Origin: Heloderma charlesbogerti
Lineage: Eukaryota; Chordata; Lepidosauria; Squamata; Helodermatidae
Direction: 5' to 3'
DNA: 64,000 nt
NCBI GenBank assembly: GCA_026122225.1
Contig: JANEZZ010001623.1
Span: forward strand, 827,501 to 891,500
Below, piece by piece: positions 1-12,511 of the stretch; the stretch's first letter is position 1, and every line of letters begins with the position of its first letter. The translations under genes and the position numbers were made by a program. Below the pieces are notes generated by a model. That model was not told where the DNA came from and made no database searches. It worked only from the letters and a program-made list of their open reading frames with translations.

Positions 1-1480
1 GTTAAGTTTTATAGCTGAAAATAATTTCATTTTTACAATTACAAGAGTTTTGTGTTTAAGTAATTCTGACTGCTATCAGTGAAATTGTTGGTGCTTTTGC
101 TTTTCTCAGAATTAGGCTGTGGACAGAGGCTGAGGAATGATTTTTGTGCATAGTAGGACTGTTGCAAGCACACCTGCCATAATAGGACTGTGTCAAGTAC
201 ACCTTACTGGTAGTTGAATGCCTTCTCATGAGGCATGCAATTGTTGCTGAGTGAAATTGGTGAGTTTTGAAGTAATTGAAACTTGGGACATGGTACTAGT
301 GGCTTGCATCTGGACAGTTTCAAAGTTAAGTACTACTTACCACTGGAATGAATTGCTGATGTAAATACTGCTTTAAAAGAGTGCACCCATATATCCTAGA
401 AGTTTAATCAGACTATAGAATAATGTTATGTTAAATTAGCTTCACGTTTCTAAATAAAGTTATTTTCTGTATGCAGCCAGTCTTACTCTGATTTTGGTCT
501 GAGTTGGTACTTCCACTAGTCTGGAAAGGTCCTCTTATGATTTAGATCTAGAGCCCACTCCACCCTGAAGATATGTGTGGCATGCAATAAAAGGAAAACA
601 ACCTCTCATAATAGAATCAAATTCTAACTGACATTCACACATTTTCCCAAATTAACCCTGAGCCCCAAAGGCCAGCGCAGACAGGTCTTACAGTACTTCT
701 GAAAGGTGTTCAGATTTGGATTTTGACAAATCTGTAGTGATAGAGATTTCTGTCATTGGGTAAGGACAGCCACCAAAAAATACTGATGGAAGTAGGGAGG
801 GTATATCCTCTGACAATGCGATCAGAGATTTGGCAGTTGTTATTTGAACCTTAGTGAATGAGATTTGGGGGAACACTTGCCTTTTCAGGATGGCTTTTAA
901 AAGTTCTTCCTTTTAATCTAGACTCTTCTGCCATTTTGGTAAAACTGTTTCTCTTGTTGCCTGTTTAATAGTGAGAATCAATCAGTCTTGCTTGGACTAT
1001 TTTCTCTTAGCAACTGTAGTTCCACCTGTTTGAAGGCCTCTAAGCCTAACTGTCATGGAATTGTCAAATTCTAGCCCTAAACCTGTATTAGCCAGCATTC
1101 TTTTGCAGTATGGCCAGACTGGTGAAAGAATAGCAGATGAACAATTTTCCTACAGAAGGTTTTTTTTTTCCTTCTTCTCGATAGAGACTAGGTTTCTTTT
1201 GGTCTATGACCAATATGCAAATAACTGAATCGTTCCATGAGCTCAGAGGGGCTTTGGATGTTTCTCTCTCAAGAGCAGTCCCTGTACCTTATAGATAACA
1301 AACTGCTTTTGGAGCTCAGAGGACTATCAGAAGGGGATTATGATGTGGCAAAGGGTTCAGCTGTAGAGATATGAAAAACCTCCAGGCTTGTACAAGTCCC
1401 TTAAGAAGCTCTCTGGATCCTGGACTATGTTTTAATTTCACCATTATTTTTAAACATACTATGGCTTATTCATGCTGCTG
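1..1480. other. Non-coding stretch, nothing assigned
   Basis: AT-rich sequence with no coding region that resembles a known protein, no clear inverted ends and no microsatellite of note. The only open frames are short and without family resemblance. It is either intergenic or upstream intron of ADNP; the sequence does not decide which. Confidence 0.6.
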
Positions 1481-1562
1481 TTGTTGTTGTTGTTCAGTCA
1501 TTCAGTCGTGTCCGACTCTTCGTGACCCCATGGACCATAGCACGCCAGGCCTTCCTGTCCTG
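1481..1562 (-). mobile_element. BovB-type LINE/SINE 3' tail fragment
   Basis: About 80 bp begin with a (TTG)n stretch and continue with the reverse complement of the RTE-BovB 3' end, including GTGTCCGACTCTTCGTGACC and CCATGGACCATAGCACGCC. The same words end the plus-strand BovB copy near 9304. It is either a severely 5'-truncated BovB LINE or the tail of a BovB-mobilised SINE. The match is read directly; no protein-coding part is present. Confidence 0.8.
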
Positions 1563-2458
1563 CATATTCATGCTGTAGTGCCTTGTAAATGAAATAGATG
1601 TCTACATGGAAATTTGTTTAAAGCGAGTAATTTAATCTCATGAAGTGTCTTGGTTCTCTCAGAGTTTACATAATCAGGCCGGTATACTGTACCTGATATA
1701 CTCTGTAGGAACTTGTTTTTTTCAGATCATTTCTCAGTGAGTTACTCAAAGAAAGCTCCATGGATTTGAACAGGCAGTTGAGGGAGCCATTTTAAGTATT
1801 GAATTGTGTGTGTGTAAACTGACTTCCTCCATAAAAATGTCTTGCGACTTTTGCTCCACTATCCCCCATTTGACCAAAGGTCTCTTGCTCTACAAAATGC
1901 GCTTGCTGCCCCTTACTGCTTGGAAGTTCCTCCCAGAATGCATCTGTTACTGTTCTAGAGGGTTCTCCAACCATCCAAGGCAGATTTTCAGAGGCATTAG
2001 GACCTGAAGGGAGGAGTGTGAATTGGTGAAAATTGCCTCTCCTCCTTCCAGCTGTGGGGATAATCTACTTCCTTGAGTTCTGCTCTGTGCAGCTCTGGAT
2101 CCAACCCTTTGTATTTGAATACAAAGGGATCTCTGGATTGGGACGAGCAATTAACGCAGATTGCAGTGGAGGGGATATGCACAGCAGGAATCTCTGTATT
2201 CCTTTGCAGGAAAAAAAATTGTGAAGGATGCTTATTGCAGTAAGCATACTCCAAGTCAGCATAGTTAACTACTTCCTGCTTATTATTTTGAAACGGACAG
2301 AAGTTCTGTCCGTCTTCAAATATGACTTGACTTAGCTAGTTATTTCTAAACATAGAGCTTAATTTTGCTTTAATGACCTGTAGTTATGTACAAGTGTGAG
2401 TCATTGTTTGAAATACTATCCCCCTAGTTATCCCTTCATTGATTGCAACTTCATTGTG
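1563..2458. other. Non-coding stretch, nothing assigned
   Basis: No gene or recognised repeat. Several short frames overlap on both strands around 1800-2260, but their translations look like no family I know and are best treated as chance. Confidence 0.5.
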
Positions 2459-2706
2459 TGTAGAAAAGGGCAACTAAAATGATCAAGGTACTGGAGCAAC
2501 TCCCCTATGAAGGAAGGTTACAACTGCTGGGTTTGTTTAGCTTGGAAAAAGGATGAGTAAGGGGGGACAGGATAGAGGTGTACAAAATTATAGGGAGACA
2601 TGTTTCTCTTTCTCTCATAATACTACAACTGGGGGTCATCCCATGAAGCTCATTGATGGGAGAATTCGGGACAGATAAAAGGAAGTACTTCTTCACACAG
2701 TACATA
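2459..2706 (+). mobile_element. CR1-like LINE, C-terminal/3' part (first segment)
   Basis: Decayed coding sequence for the end of a CR1-type reverse transcriptase ORF: a reading like GLEQLPYEERLQ..LFSLEKG is followed by the typical region ending in ...RTDKRKYFFTQ. The same block occurs at 37850-38110. It is broken at about 2707 by an L2-like 3' end and continues at 3029. Stops and indels are present, so it is a dead 5'-truncated copy. Confidence 0.8.
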
Positions 2707-2993
2707 GTACCTAGAGAGGTTCGCCTGATGCCTACATTGTACTCTTTCTGGTGCCAGGTGAAGACCTTTTTATTTTCCCATGCATTTTTAGCATTCCAGT
2801 TTGGTTTTTTTTAGCTCTGCTGTCTTAAATCCACTATTGCTCTCTGAATAGCTGCACTGCCATTTTTACTCTGGTTGTATTTTATTCTGTAGTTTTAATC
2901 GATTATATTTTATATTGTATTTTCTGTTGTATTTTTGTGGTTTTAATTTTGTGAACTGCCCAGAGAGCTTTGGCTATTGGGCAGTATAAAAAT
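2707..2993 (+). mobile_element. L2-like LINE 3' end, nested in CR1
   Basis: The segment runs from CCTAGAGAGGTTCGCCTG to the 3' hallmark GTGAACTGCCCAGAGAGC..TTGGCTATTGGGC..TATAAA. The same ending is found at 14640-14705 and 27240-27310 (plus strand) and near 44800 (minus strand). It lies between the two halves of a CR1 copy, so it inserted later. Its tail has grown into the GATA repeat that follows. Confidence 0.75.

Positions 2994-3028
<35 letters not shown>
2994..3028 (+). repeat. (GATA)n microsatellite
   Basis: About nine TAGA/GATA units lie directly at the end of the L2-like 3' tail, which suggests the array was seeded by the retrotransposon tail. Confidence 0.9.
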
Positions 3029-3343
3029 TCAAACTGTGGAATTCACTTCCTCAAGACGTAGTGATAGCCACCAATTTGGTTGCCTTTAAAAGGGGGTGAG
3101 ACATATTCCTGGAGAAGGCTATCAAAGGCTACTAATCCTGATGGCTCTGTGCTACCTGCAGTATCAGAGGCAGCCAGCCTATGTACTCCAGTTGCTGGGG
3201 AACATGGGCGGGAGGGTGCTGGTGCACTCATGTCCTGCTTGTGGGTTCCCGTCAACAGCTGGTCGGCCATTGTGTCAACAGAATGCTTCACTAGATGGAC
3301 CTTTGGTCTGATCCAGCATGAGTCTTCTTATGTTCTTAACTAT
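3029..3343 (+). mobile_element. CR1-like LINE 3' end (second segment)
   Basis: Continuation of the CR1 copy interrupted at 2707. It holds the last coding stretch (AVKLWNSLPQDV-like) and the 3' untranslated end, finishing in TGAGTCTTCTTATGTTCTTA. The equivalent end of the 37.5-38.4 kb copy is TGGTTCTTCTTATGTTCTTA. The two copies are clearly related but well diverged. Confidence 0.85.
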
Positions 3344-5501
3344 CAACAGCACCATATAATGAGTTGCCATGGGGTAGTAGCTGTCAATCCCTCCTGTTGA
3401 TGTTTTCCCTAAGAAGTATTGGGAACCAGTAAATGTTAACCATGCACGGGATTAACAAGTTTTGTGAGTAGCAGTGGGAAAAGTATTCTTTTAAATTCCA
3501 TATTCATAACCATCTGTGAATCAAAGGCATTCTAATGTATAGAAAGGTTGAGAGAATTCAGTGTTTTGATGGAAGTCTTCCAAGTTTTTTAAGGTGGGAG
3601 AAGTCATCTTGCTAGAGGTACAACTTCGTATTTTGTGTAAAATGAGCAGACTGATACTGTTTGGCATGCAAGTTACAATCTGCCATTTACTTGCATGGTT
3701 AAATGATCAAAATCATTAAAATATGCTCATAGATTAATTCCTTGGTTTAATTTTCAACAACTAACGTATTGTGCTGCATTGCCAGTGTGGAGTGGCAGCC
3801 ATGCTATGTTTGTGCTGCAAGCAGCTTCTTCCTCTTTTTTTAATAGTGCCCCTTTCTGCTACAGTAGACGTGTAGAATTAAAGTTTACAATCATAGCTTT
3901 AAGGGTTACCTTTATTGTATTTAGTACTTCATTTTGTGCAGTGGGATATGCACTTTTACCTGTGTCTATGCACTGACGTCACATAATAGGTATAATAATA
4001 GTTGTGAGATGGAATTTGTGTAAAGAGAATTATTTTTGGAAGTTTTTGTATCAGATATCCTCAATAAGTCTGAAACACCAAATCACTATTAATTTTGGAC
4101 ATAAAATGGCCCAATTTTGTGTGCTGAATAGTGGAAAGAGACTTGCAAATCTCAGAAATGGGTAATGCACTGAAGCAGGGTTGAGATGAATGGTTGCTAC
4201 TGGACTTGAGTCGGACACGACTGAACGACTGAACAACAACAAAAAATGGATAGTGTACTACCAAGTACTGTGGTGCATGGAATTTCAATTTCCAAATGTG
4301 TTTGCATACAACAGGTTGAATCCAGATTAAGGTAGTCATTCTTTAGTCTCTCAATGGGACTTTTTAGTCATGACTAAAGTCCCACTAAAGTATGACTAAC
4401 TTAGTCTAGATCCAACTCATCCAGTGTAAGAGAGATGAGTGTCACTGGTATACCACTTCAGGTATACCTATAAAGGGGTGTATCTACAAGCTATGCCTCT
4501 GGTTATCATAATCGTTAATACACCTGTCATTTAATTCTCTAGAAGCATATACATGACCTAGGGATAAAAAAGTAGAATTCAGTATTGTTTAGGCATGCTT
4601 ATGGTTCTTTAGAGTTGTATCCAACTGTCTCAGTATGCCAGTAAAATGGACACTGCGGGCAGAATGGATTCCCCTCCCTCTTGCAGCCCCCATGCCACCA
4701 CAGATTCACTCCAGAGAGTTGGAGGGCCTTCTGGAGCAGATTTGAGTGTCAGCCAGGGGGAGGAGAGGAAGGAGAAGCCCCATTGCATGAACAGAAGCGT
4801 GCTCAAAAGATGTTGGATGTTGCCCATAGTATTAAGAAACATTGGTTTGAAATCTAGACTGATTCTATCCATGTTCCTTCCCTGAAGTGAAAATTCACCA
4901 TGTATAATGTCAATGAAAAAAATCAAGCAAACGTATTTTTGCAGAATAGTAATTTTGGATGTCACCTTTACAAGTAAAGAAAAGATTTGAATCCCAGATG
5001 GTTTAGTGTCTCTTAGTGAAGTTGCTCTTCAGAGAACTTGCCAGGTTAATTTGTTTTAAACAGAGGTGTAATTGGATCTGTTTGGAAATTTAATTGAAAT
5101 GTTTCCCAGTTTGCTTTCCATCATATTTATGAATGAGGCTGAAATTGGAGGTTCTGCATACCTCCGTTTTGAGAGAATTAATGTTTGTGTCTCATTCACA
5201 ACCTCATTTTGTTCCTTTTAATAAGGGTTTCCCCAGAATACTGTCAGTGCCAATTTATTGGTGAAAGTTTCAAGATAAGCCTTTACAATAAAATAAGTTA
5301 GAGGGAAACAATGTGGAGAAAGTATGCTTCTAGGCAATAAGACAAATTAATGGGTCTTTCTCTTAAACAGCCTTTGCCAGAACAGCATACAGAGGAGTGA
5401 GCTTTGGTTTGAGAGATTGTTTTGCGTTTTTTAGAACTTTGGAAAGCACTGTTTATCCTCTGCGAGCCAGATACTAATGAAGGAGTACGTGGCACCTTAA
5501 A
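3344..5501. other. Non-coding stretch with little recognisable content
   Basis: Apart from the short BovB-type tail at 4206-4246 no repeat or gene was recognised. Just before the BovB copy, near 5487-5500, the words TGGCACCTTAAAGAG match the start of the inverted-ended repeat at 10468, so a small fragment of that family is probably present. Confidence 0.5.
4206..4246 (+). mobile_element. BovB-type 3' tail fragment
   Basis: TTGAGTCGGACACGACTGAA followed by a repeated CGACTGAACAACAACAAAAA is the plus-strand 3' end of BovB or a BovB-tailed SINE. Upstream sequence (about 4140-4205) may be a diverged SINE body but was not recognised. Confidence 0.7.
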
Positions 5502-6336
5502 GAGTTGTTGTTTATTCGGTCAGTTGCTTCCGACTCTTTGTGACTTCATGGACCAGCCCACGCCAGAGCTTCCTGTCGGCCATCGCCACCCCCAGCTCCC
5601 CCAAGGTCGAGTCCGTCACCTCCAGAATATCATCCATCCATCTTGCCCTTGGTCAGCCCCTCTTCCTTTTGCCTTCCACTTTCCCTAGCATCAGCATCTT
5701 CTCCAGGGTGTCCTGTCTTCTCATTATGTGGCCAAAGTACTTCAGTTTTGCCTTTAATATCCTTCCCTCAAGTGAGCAGTCTGGCTTTATTTCCTGGAGT
5801 ATGGACTGGTTTGATCTTCTTGCAGTCCAAGGCACTCAGAATTTTCCTCCAGCACCACAGTTCAAAATCATCTATCTTCCTTCGCTCAGCCTTCCTTATG
5901 GTCCAGCTCGCGCAGCCATAGGTTACTACGGGGAATACCATTGCTTTAACTATGCGGACCTTTGTTGTCAGTGTGATGTCTCTGCTCTTCACTATTGTAT
6001 CAAGATTTGTCATTGCATTTTGTCCTCCCAGGATTTGTCTTCTGATTTCCTGGCTGCAGTCAGTGTCTGCAGTAATCTTTGCACCTAGAAAGACAAAGTC
6101 TGTCACTGCCTCCACATTTTCTCCCTCTATTTGCCAGTTATCAATCAAGCTGGTTGCCATAATCTTGTTTTTTTTTAGGTCTAACTGCAACCCAGCTTTT
6201 GCACTTTCTTCTTTCACCTTCGTCATGAGGTTCCTCAGCTCCTCCTTGCTTTCAGCCATCAAAGTGGTATCATCTGCATATCTGAGAGTGTTAATGTTTC
6301 TTCCAGCAATTTTAACTCCAGCCTTGGATTCATCAA
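5502..6336 (-). mobile_element. RTE-BovB LINE, 5'-truncated (copy 1)
   Basis: The minus strand encodes the C-terminal half of a BovB reverse transcriptase ORF: a YADDT-proximal block (TLMAESKEELRNLMTKVKEE), then VTDFVFLGAKITAD, SRDITLTTKVRIVKAMVFPV, SWTIRKAERRK, FELWCWRKIL and TARRSNQSILQEIKP. The 3' end (CTTCCGACTCTTTGTGACTT with a TTGTTGTTTATTCG tail in plus orientation) differs from classical BovB tails in the window and matches copy 3 at 28.5 kb, so the two form one subfamily. Frameshifts and stops make it inactive. Confidence 0.9.
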
Positions 6337-7920
6337 GTCCTTCACGTCTGGAGGATTGGAAGAAGGGTCTCGTATCATCCCTTTGTGATAGGTGGGAGAA
6401 CGCAACAGGAAAGGTGTCTCCTAGTTGTGGTCCTATTGATTTCTGTTCTTATTTGATAACTGGGACTTGTTTGCACTTCCCTGTGGGAGCTTCTTTTCTG
6501 TGGTATAATTCTGGGAATGTGTGAACAAACCATGTGAATGGGGCTACTAATGTAGTTCCTTCTCATGAGATTGTTAACCTGTGTATCTAGTAATGTGTGA
6601 ATGAACCATATAATTGTTTCTGTCTTCATGCACGTGTTCCTGAAACAATGTGGGATTGAACCACAGAAAAGCAGCTTCAGTGCTCCCGCAGGTAAGTGTG
6701 GCCACTAGTGGACTTTGTAAAATGACAAGGCTAATTACAAGAAATACAATATTTGAGTCTGCTTCCCCCCACCCCCCAATGATTGCATATGTTACATTTG
6801 AGATAATGACACTGCTCTTGAGGATTCAACCTGAAATTAGTGATGGTTGTTGGCTTTCTGCTTCTAGCCATAATCTTGATTTGAAAAATATTGTTATGTT
6901 TTATTTGAATAAATTGGAAACATTTATATTGTATAAAAGATAGATTCACATATTTGGTTACTATTTAAGAGTATTTCCAGATGGGTAGCTGTGTTAGGCA
7001 AACAGCATACCATGTTCATATGCAGAAGTTTGCCTGCTTCTTAAATGTGTGGTGAAATGCAGCAGTACAGACAACTGTAACTGGCTGTCTTATTCTGTAG
7101 GTGTTTTAGGTCTACCCCTGGTTACTGACTAGTTCTGCTGCTATGAAGTAAAGACCTGTTTCTCCATGTATTTATTGCCGCAGTACTGCTTTCTCACTAC
7201 TTTCTAGTTCTTTGTTTAAGGAGGTAGATGTTTTAATATATTCTCATGGATTTAAGCATTTATTCATAATGATAATGGTGTTGTTTCAAGGAGGTCAATG
7301 AAATATTTCCCTCTGTCTTTGGAGTTACTCTCGTTCTCTCAGGAAAAATTTGTAAGCTTAAAAAAAAAGAAAAGTTGTGTTGCTTTAAGACTGCAAAGTC
7401 CTCTGTTGCATTGGTGTTAAGTCTCTGAAGCAAGAGAGGGTAGCCTCCAGGCTTCAGAGGTACTCAGTCCAGTCCAAGAGCGTTGGGCAACTTTCATGGG
7501 CCCTTTTCCAAGCCCCACCCCCTGACCTGGAGGCTTGGTGAGGGGATGGTGGAGAGGTAACCTATCTTATCTAGGGCAAGCAGCATGAAGGTAAAGCTCC
7601 AGTTGGGCCACAAGCAGCGAGGGGAGATGCCCGACTTGGCTGGTGCTTGCTGGAGCCAGATGCACTGAAAACACTAGCTAAGTCCATTTCTTCATGCAGA
7701 GAGAGGCACAGAGCGCTATACCTCTCCCTGCATGGGGGAAAGGGTGGCTGGGTGAGGTCATAGAAGAGGGAGATGATTCAGAGCAGGACTCCACCCCTTG
7801 ACATCATCTGGCCTGCCAGCTTGGTCATGGAGCAGTCTGGCCCCCAGTTGCCTGCTCCTGCTCTGAAGCTATCTATTTGGGTTAAGATTACCCATGTGTG
7901 TGGTTTTTCGTTTTACATAA
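6337..7920. other. Non-coding stretch, nothing assigned
   Basis: No recognised gene or repeat. GC content rises around 7440-7870, but no CpG-island-like density, splice-flanked exon or coding pattern was seen. Confidence 0.5.
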
Positions 7921-9304
7921 GTGCTGCATTCAATATGCCAACAAATTTGGAACACTCAACAATGGCCGCAAGACTGGAAAAGGTCAGTTTACGTTCCAAT
8001 TCCAAAGAAGGGCAATGCCAAAGAGTGTTCAAACTACCGCACAATTGCGCTCATTTCACATGCCAGCAAGGTGATGCTCAAAATCCTACAAGCTAGGCTT
8101 CAGCAGTATGCGAACCGAGAACTACCGGAAGTACAAGCTGGGTTTCGAAGAGGCAGAGGAACGAGAGATCAAATCGCCAACATTCGCTGGATCATGGAGA
8201 AAGCAAGAGAATTCCCAAAAAAGTCTATTTCTGCTTCATTGACTACGCTAAAGCCTTTGATTGTGTGGATCACAACAAACTGTGGCAAATTCTTAAAGTG
8301 ATGGGAGTACCAGACCACCTTACCTGTCTCCTGAGAAACCTGTACGAGGGTCAAGAAGCAACAGTAAGAACCAGACATGGAACAACCGATTGGTTCCAAA
8401 TTGGGAAAGGAGTACGACAAGGCTGCATATTGTCACCCTGCATATTTAACTTATATACAAAGTACATTATGAGAAACGCCGGGTTGGATGAATCACGGGT
8501 CGGAATTAAGATTGCCGGGAGAATTATCAACAACCTCCGATATGCAGACGATACCACCCTAATGGCAGAAAGTGAAGAGGATCTAAAGAGCCTCTTGTTG
8601 AGGGTGAAAGAGGAGAGTGCAAAAGCTGGTTTGAAACTCAACATTAAAAAAACGAAGATCATGGCATCTGGCCCCATCACTTCCTGGCATATAGAAGGGG
8701 AAGAAATGGAAGCAGTGACAGATTTTGCTTTCTTGGGCTCCAAGATCACCGCAGACGGTGACTGTAGCCATGAAATTAAAAGACGCTTGCTCTTTGGGAG
8801 GAAAGCTATGGCAAACCTAGACAGCATAGTAAGAAGCAGAGACATCACCTTGCCGACAAAGGTTCGTCTAATCAAAGCTATGGTTTTCCCAGTAGTAATG
8901 TATGGCTGTGAGAGCTGGACTATACGGAAGGCTGAGCTCCGAAGAATGGATGCTTTCGAACTGTGGTGCTGGAGAAGACTCTTACGAGTCCCCTGGACTG
9001 CAAGGAGGTCAAATCAGTCAATCCTAAAGGAAATCAACCCTGAGTGCTCATTGGAAGGACAGATACTGAAGCTGAAATATTTTAGCCACCTAATGAGAAG
9101 AGAAAACTCTGGAAAAGACCCTGATGCTGGGAAAGACTGAAGGCAAAAGGAGAAGGGGACGACAGAGGATGAGATGGCTAGATAGCATCACCGATGCAAT
9201 GAATATGAACTTGAGCACACTCTGGGAGAGAGCGAGGGACAGGAAGGCCTGGCGTGCTATGGTCCATGGGGTCACGAAGAGTCAGACACGACTGAACAAC
9301 AAAA
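7921..9304 (+). mobile_element. RTE-BovB LINE, 5'-truncated (copy 2)
   Basis: The plus strand encodes BovB reverse transcriptase from LHSICQQIWNTQQW through PIPKKGNAKECSNYRTIAL, AGFRRGRGTRDQIANIRWIM, the catalytic box LRYADDTTLMAE near 8540 and the thumb/C-terminal region (AMVFPVVMYGCESWTIRKAE, FELWCWRRLLRVPWTARRSN). A frameshift near 8219 splits it into a frame ending at 8301 and one running 8265-9140. A further shift precedes the last block around 9124-9290. The 3' end is the classical BovB tail (GGTCACGAAGAGTCAGACACG..CTGAACAACAAAA). The endonuclease is missing. It is well preserved but inactive. Confidence 0.93.
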
Positions 9305-9312
9305 TGTATTTT

Positions 9313-9990
9313 CAGGAGGGTGGATTGATTTAAATCAGATTTCCTATTGATACTTCATGTATTTCCTAAACAGTGGTGCAAATCTGATCACTTAACCATG
9401 CTCACTTACATCTAGAGTATTCTTCAACCAAGCCTTACACCTGTTTGTCTCACTGTATACATTCTGCGTGCTTATCTCTTTCACCTATACAGACAGTGTC
9501 TTTAAAATATTCCCATATAGGGTCATTATCCTATCTCCTTGGGGTAACATGCTTTATTATTCAGATTATTTAGTATTAACCAACTTGTTCTTTAAGAGAA
9601 ATGTAATATATATTTTTTAAATATATGATTTAAATGTGGCTGTCTCTAAACTTTATTGCTTTGATTTTATCTCTCTCAATCGAATGCTTTCACCCATATG
9701 ACAACATGGCTTTACTTTAAATGCAGTAGCTGCTCTTAGCGATCAGATATCTTTTGCTACTGCAGTCCCTTTCCACAAACACAAGGGAGTAAAAATAACG
9801 TTAATAATTTTAACTAATCTTTTCAAACGAATGTAGCAAAACAGCAACCCAGGAAATAATTCTTATTATAATGACTGATTGAAAATATTGGTGGTGTGCA
9901 CTGGTGCAAATTATGTTGAGAGTAAACATTAAGGTGAAAATCCTAAAATAAAGCTCAGATTAAACATTGATAAATCACAGATGCACACTC
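9313..9990 (-). mobile_element. hAT-like MITE with GATTTAAATC ends, inverted relative of 20.6 kb copy
   Basis: It starts CAGGAGGGTGGATTGATTTA. Internal words such as TGGTGCAAATCTGATCA match the reverse complement of 21470-21500. That other copy is framed by CAGGGTGGATAAA and ATCTATCCACCCTG. The right boundary here is uncertain, and no target-site duplication could be fixed. Confidence 0.4.
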
Positions 9991-10460
9991 CACCAAACTT
10001 TCTCACCATGCAACACACACAGAATCCTAACTTCAGAGAGATGATCCTAATTCCTTGCTTAGAAAAACTTCTCAAACATGAGTAAATTTTAAAAGTACTT
10101 CAGATATTTAAATATTTCAAAATAAGACCTGGAATAGAAAAGCATGCAGAAAAAGTAGGGAAAGATGAGCTGCTCCTTAAAAGAGAACTTTAGCCATGAG
10201 AATTTATAGCTCAGTGGAGTATTTTTCCCCACACCACATGATGTCACTCTTCACATATCACTGAGGCAAACCAACTCATCAAGTGGTTAATGTGGGGAAG
10301 TTTTACCACTTGATAAGACCCCCAGTCTTAGATTAGAATCTGTGGGAGGGGGAAAAAATCTCACCATGCTTCTCTTAATACAGATGATCCAACAAATCCG
10401 TGATGGAGAATAACACTTGGAGAGTAGATTGTCTGTTTGGGGCTTTTGTCTGTTGTGGCA
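9991..10460. other. Non-coding stretch, nothing assigned
   Basis: No coding pattern or recognised repeat between the hAT-like copy and the next inverted-ended element. Confidence 0.5.
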
Positions 10461-10467
10461 AAAACAG

Positions 10468-11150
10468 TCTTGTGGCACCTTAAAGACAAACAGAATTATT
10501 AAAGAAGCATTAGCTTTCAGGACTAGAATCCACTTCATCAAATGCATGAGGTGTGTTCACCTCCATTGGCAGGAGTGTAGTAAACAATGAGGTCAGATGG
10601 AAATGTAATGCAAAACATACAATCTGACAATTATGTAAATGCAAAATAAACATTGTGACCACTCACAACAGATAATACAAATGCCCTAGAATAGCTAATT
10701 AATACCTTTAGTGGGATAGGAAACTATTACCATGGTTCAGGTGAGAGGTGATAGAAATTGAACTTCTTGATAAGTATTAATTCAGCAGTGTCACGCTGGA
10801 GTCATTGAGGTTTCTTTGTTCACACGAATGGCAATTTTGAGCTCAGCAGCAGAGTGTCCTAGGAAGTTTAGTTGTTTTCCTACTGATGTCTGAATATTAA
10901 CATAGCAATGCTAGGATGTATATTATCATTAATTATGCTATTGTGAATGGTCACTGTGCTTATCTGCATGCATTTTATGCTTTAACATAATTGTCACTGA
11001 CTGTTTTCTTATTGTATTTACATCTGACCTCACTGTTTATACTTTCTCTCCACTCATGTATGTATACCTGCCAACTGAAGATAACACTTTATACCTCTGA
11101 TGAAGTGGAAGTTCATGCTATAATCCATTTGTTAGTGTTTAACAACAACA
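10468..11150. mobile_element. Interspersed repeat with inverted ends
   Basis: The left end reads CTTGTGGCACCTTAAAGACA and soon TCCACTTCATCAAATGCATG. The right end contains the inverse, CTGATGAAGTGGAAGTTCAT followed by ATTTGTTAGTGTTTAA. The two ends are therefore imperfect inverted repeats about 680 bp apart. The GTGGCACCTTAAAGAC word is familiar from a common reptile repeat, but I cannot assign it to a superfamily with confidence. Confidence 0.4.
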
Positions 11151-11725
11151 AACTGCTCTAAATATTGAAGCAAAAGATGACTTAATTTATAGCATTTGGT
11201 GCTTTCCTTTCATTGAAAATGTCTGATACCATTCTATAATTCTGTGATTTTACTATATTTAGACTTAGAGCATTATAGCATTCTTATTTATTCGCCTACG
11301 TAGTTACGTTGTTCAGGTGTTTATGGACTCACCGTTTGAATGATACCAATCACTGTGTAAACTGTTTTAACTTATTCACTAGTTACTTGAAATGGATCAA
11401 GATGCTGGGTGACTTTGGTCTTAAAGATTTTTACCTTAATTTCTCTTTGCCTTTTAAAAACAGAGTGACTGGAATGGCTTTTTATGTTGCTTTTCCATGG
11501 ATGATTATTATAACATTTGTTTTCAGATAAACACAGGAAATAGTGTAAGGAAAGTACTTGCTGTGATAAACTGTTCTTAACCAGCCAGCAGCATCTGCAA
11601 TTCAGTATTTCATATTCTGACACCCACAGTCTCTAGCAGTTGTCTGCCAGCAGGAACTGTAGACAGTCTTTCCCTCAAGAAAATATAGTTCAATTAATAA
11701 TATTAGCTTAGAGCTGCATAGCACA

Positions 11726-11844
11726 GCCTTCCCCAAACTGATGCCAGATATTTTGGATTAGAACTATCACTGACCATAGACCAGGCTATCTGGGGATGGG
11801 AATTGTACCCCTCAGATGTTTTGGACTACAAGGTTGGGGAAGGC
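11726..11844. mobile_element. Foldback MITE, about 120 bp
   Basis: Ends GCCTTCCCCAAACTGATGCC and ..ACTACAAGGTTGGGGAAGGC are inverted repeats, and the inner part is also partly self-complementary. Half-copies of the same kind lie at 33970-34040. No clear target duplication was fixed. Confidence 0.55.
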
Positions 11845-12511
11845 GTTTCTAGCACTTGTTCTCTGTGTCACTTCACTCGAGTCTTTTCCCCCCTCCGACT
11901 GTACATACCTACATTCCCTTGGTTAACATGCTTGCATTTAGAACTTCTGTCAGTTTCATGATGTAGAGAAATTCAGAGGGAATTGGGGTGGAGAAAGTAG
12001 ATTGAGATGAACTCTCACCCCTCCTGATCTCATGATATCACCCACTGAAATTGTTGGAAGATTCAGGATAGACAAAAGAGGATGCATCTGAGATCAGCTA
12101 GTTTCCCAGTTACTCCAGTCCAGGTGATGATAGTTTTGGTAAATCCCAGTTCAGGCTGTTCAGGCTGTTGGGTTAGGGTACTCTCTGCCAAACCTACACA
12201 CCTTGAGGCTTGACTCTATTATTTGGGTTACCTATGTGCTTCCTAAATCACTGAGATCCAGTAATAAATCTCTGCTGGAGGTGCTGTATTTTTCAGAAAC
12301 TAGATCCTTGAGGACAATCAATAGAGAATTATCTGTTGCCACTTTGAATTTATAGAACTCATTTCCACTTGATGTTTGTTGGATGTGTACATCTTGTAAA
12401 TCTCCTTGGTTAGTCCCAGAAAGGTGGTATGGGAATACAGTAAATAAATAAACAAATTAGAGGATTTGGTCCATTTAGATGAGCTATGAAGGTTTGTTTA
12501 AAAGGCTTTTA

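Noticed and set aside
8351..8875. Minus-strand 174-codon frame within BovB copy 2
   Set aside because: Antisense shadow of the reverse transcriptase.
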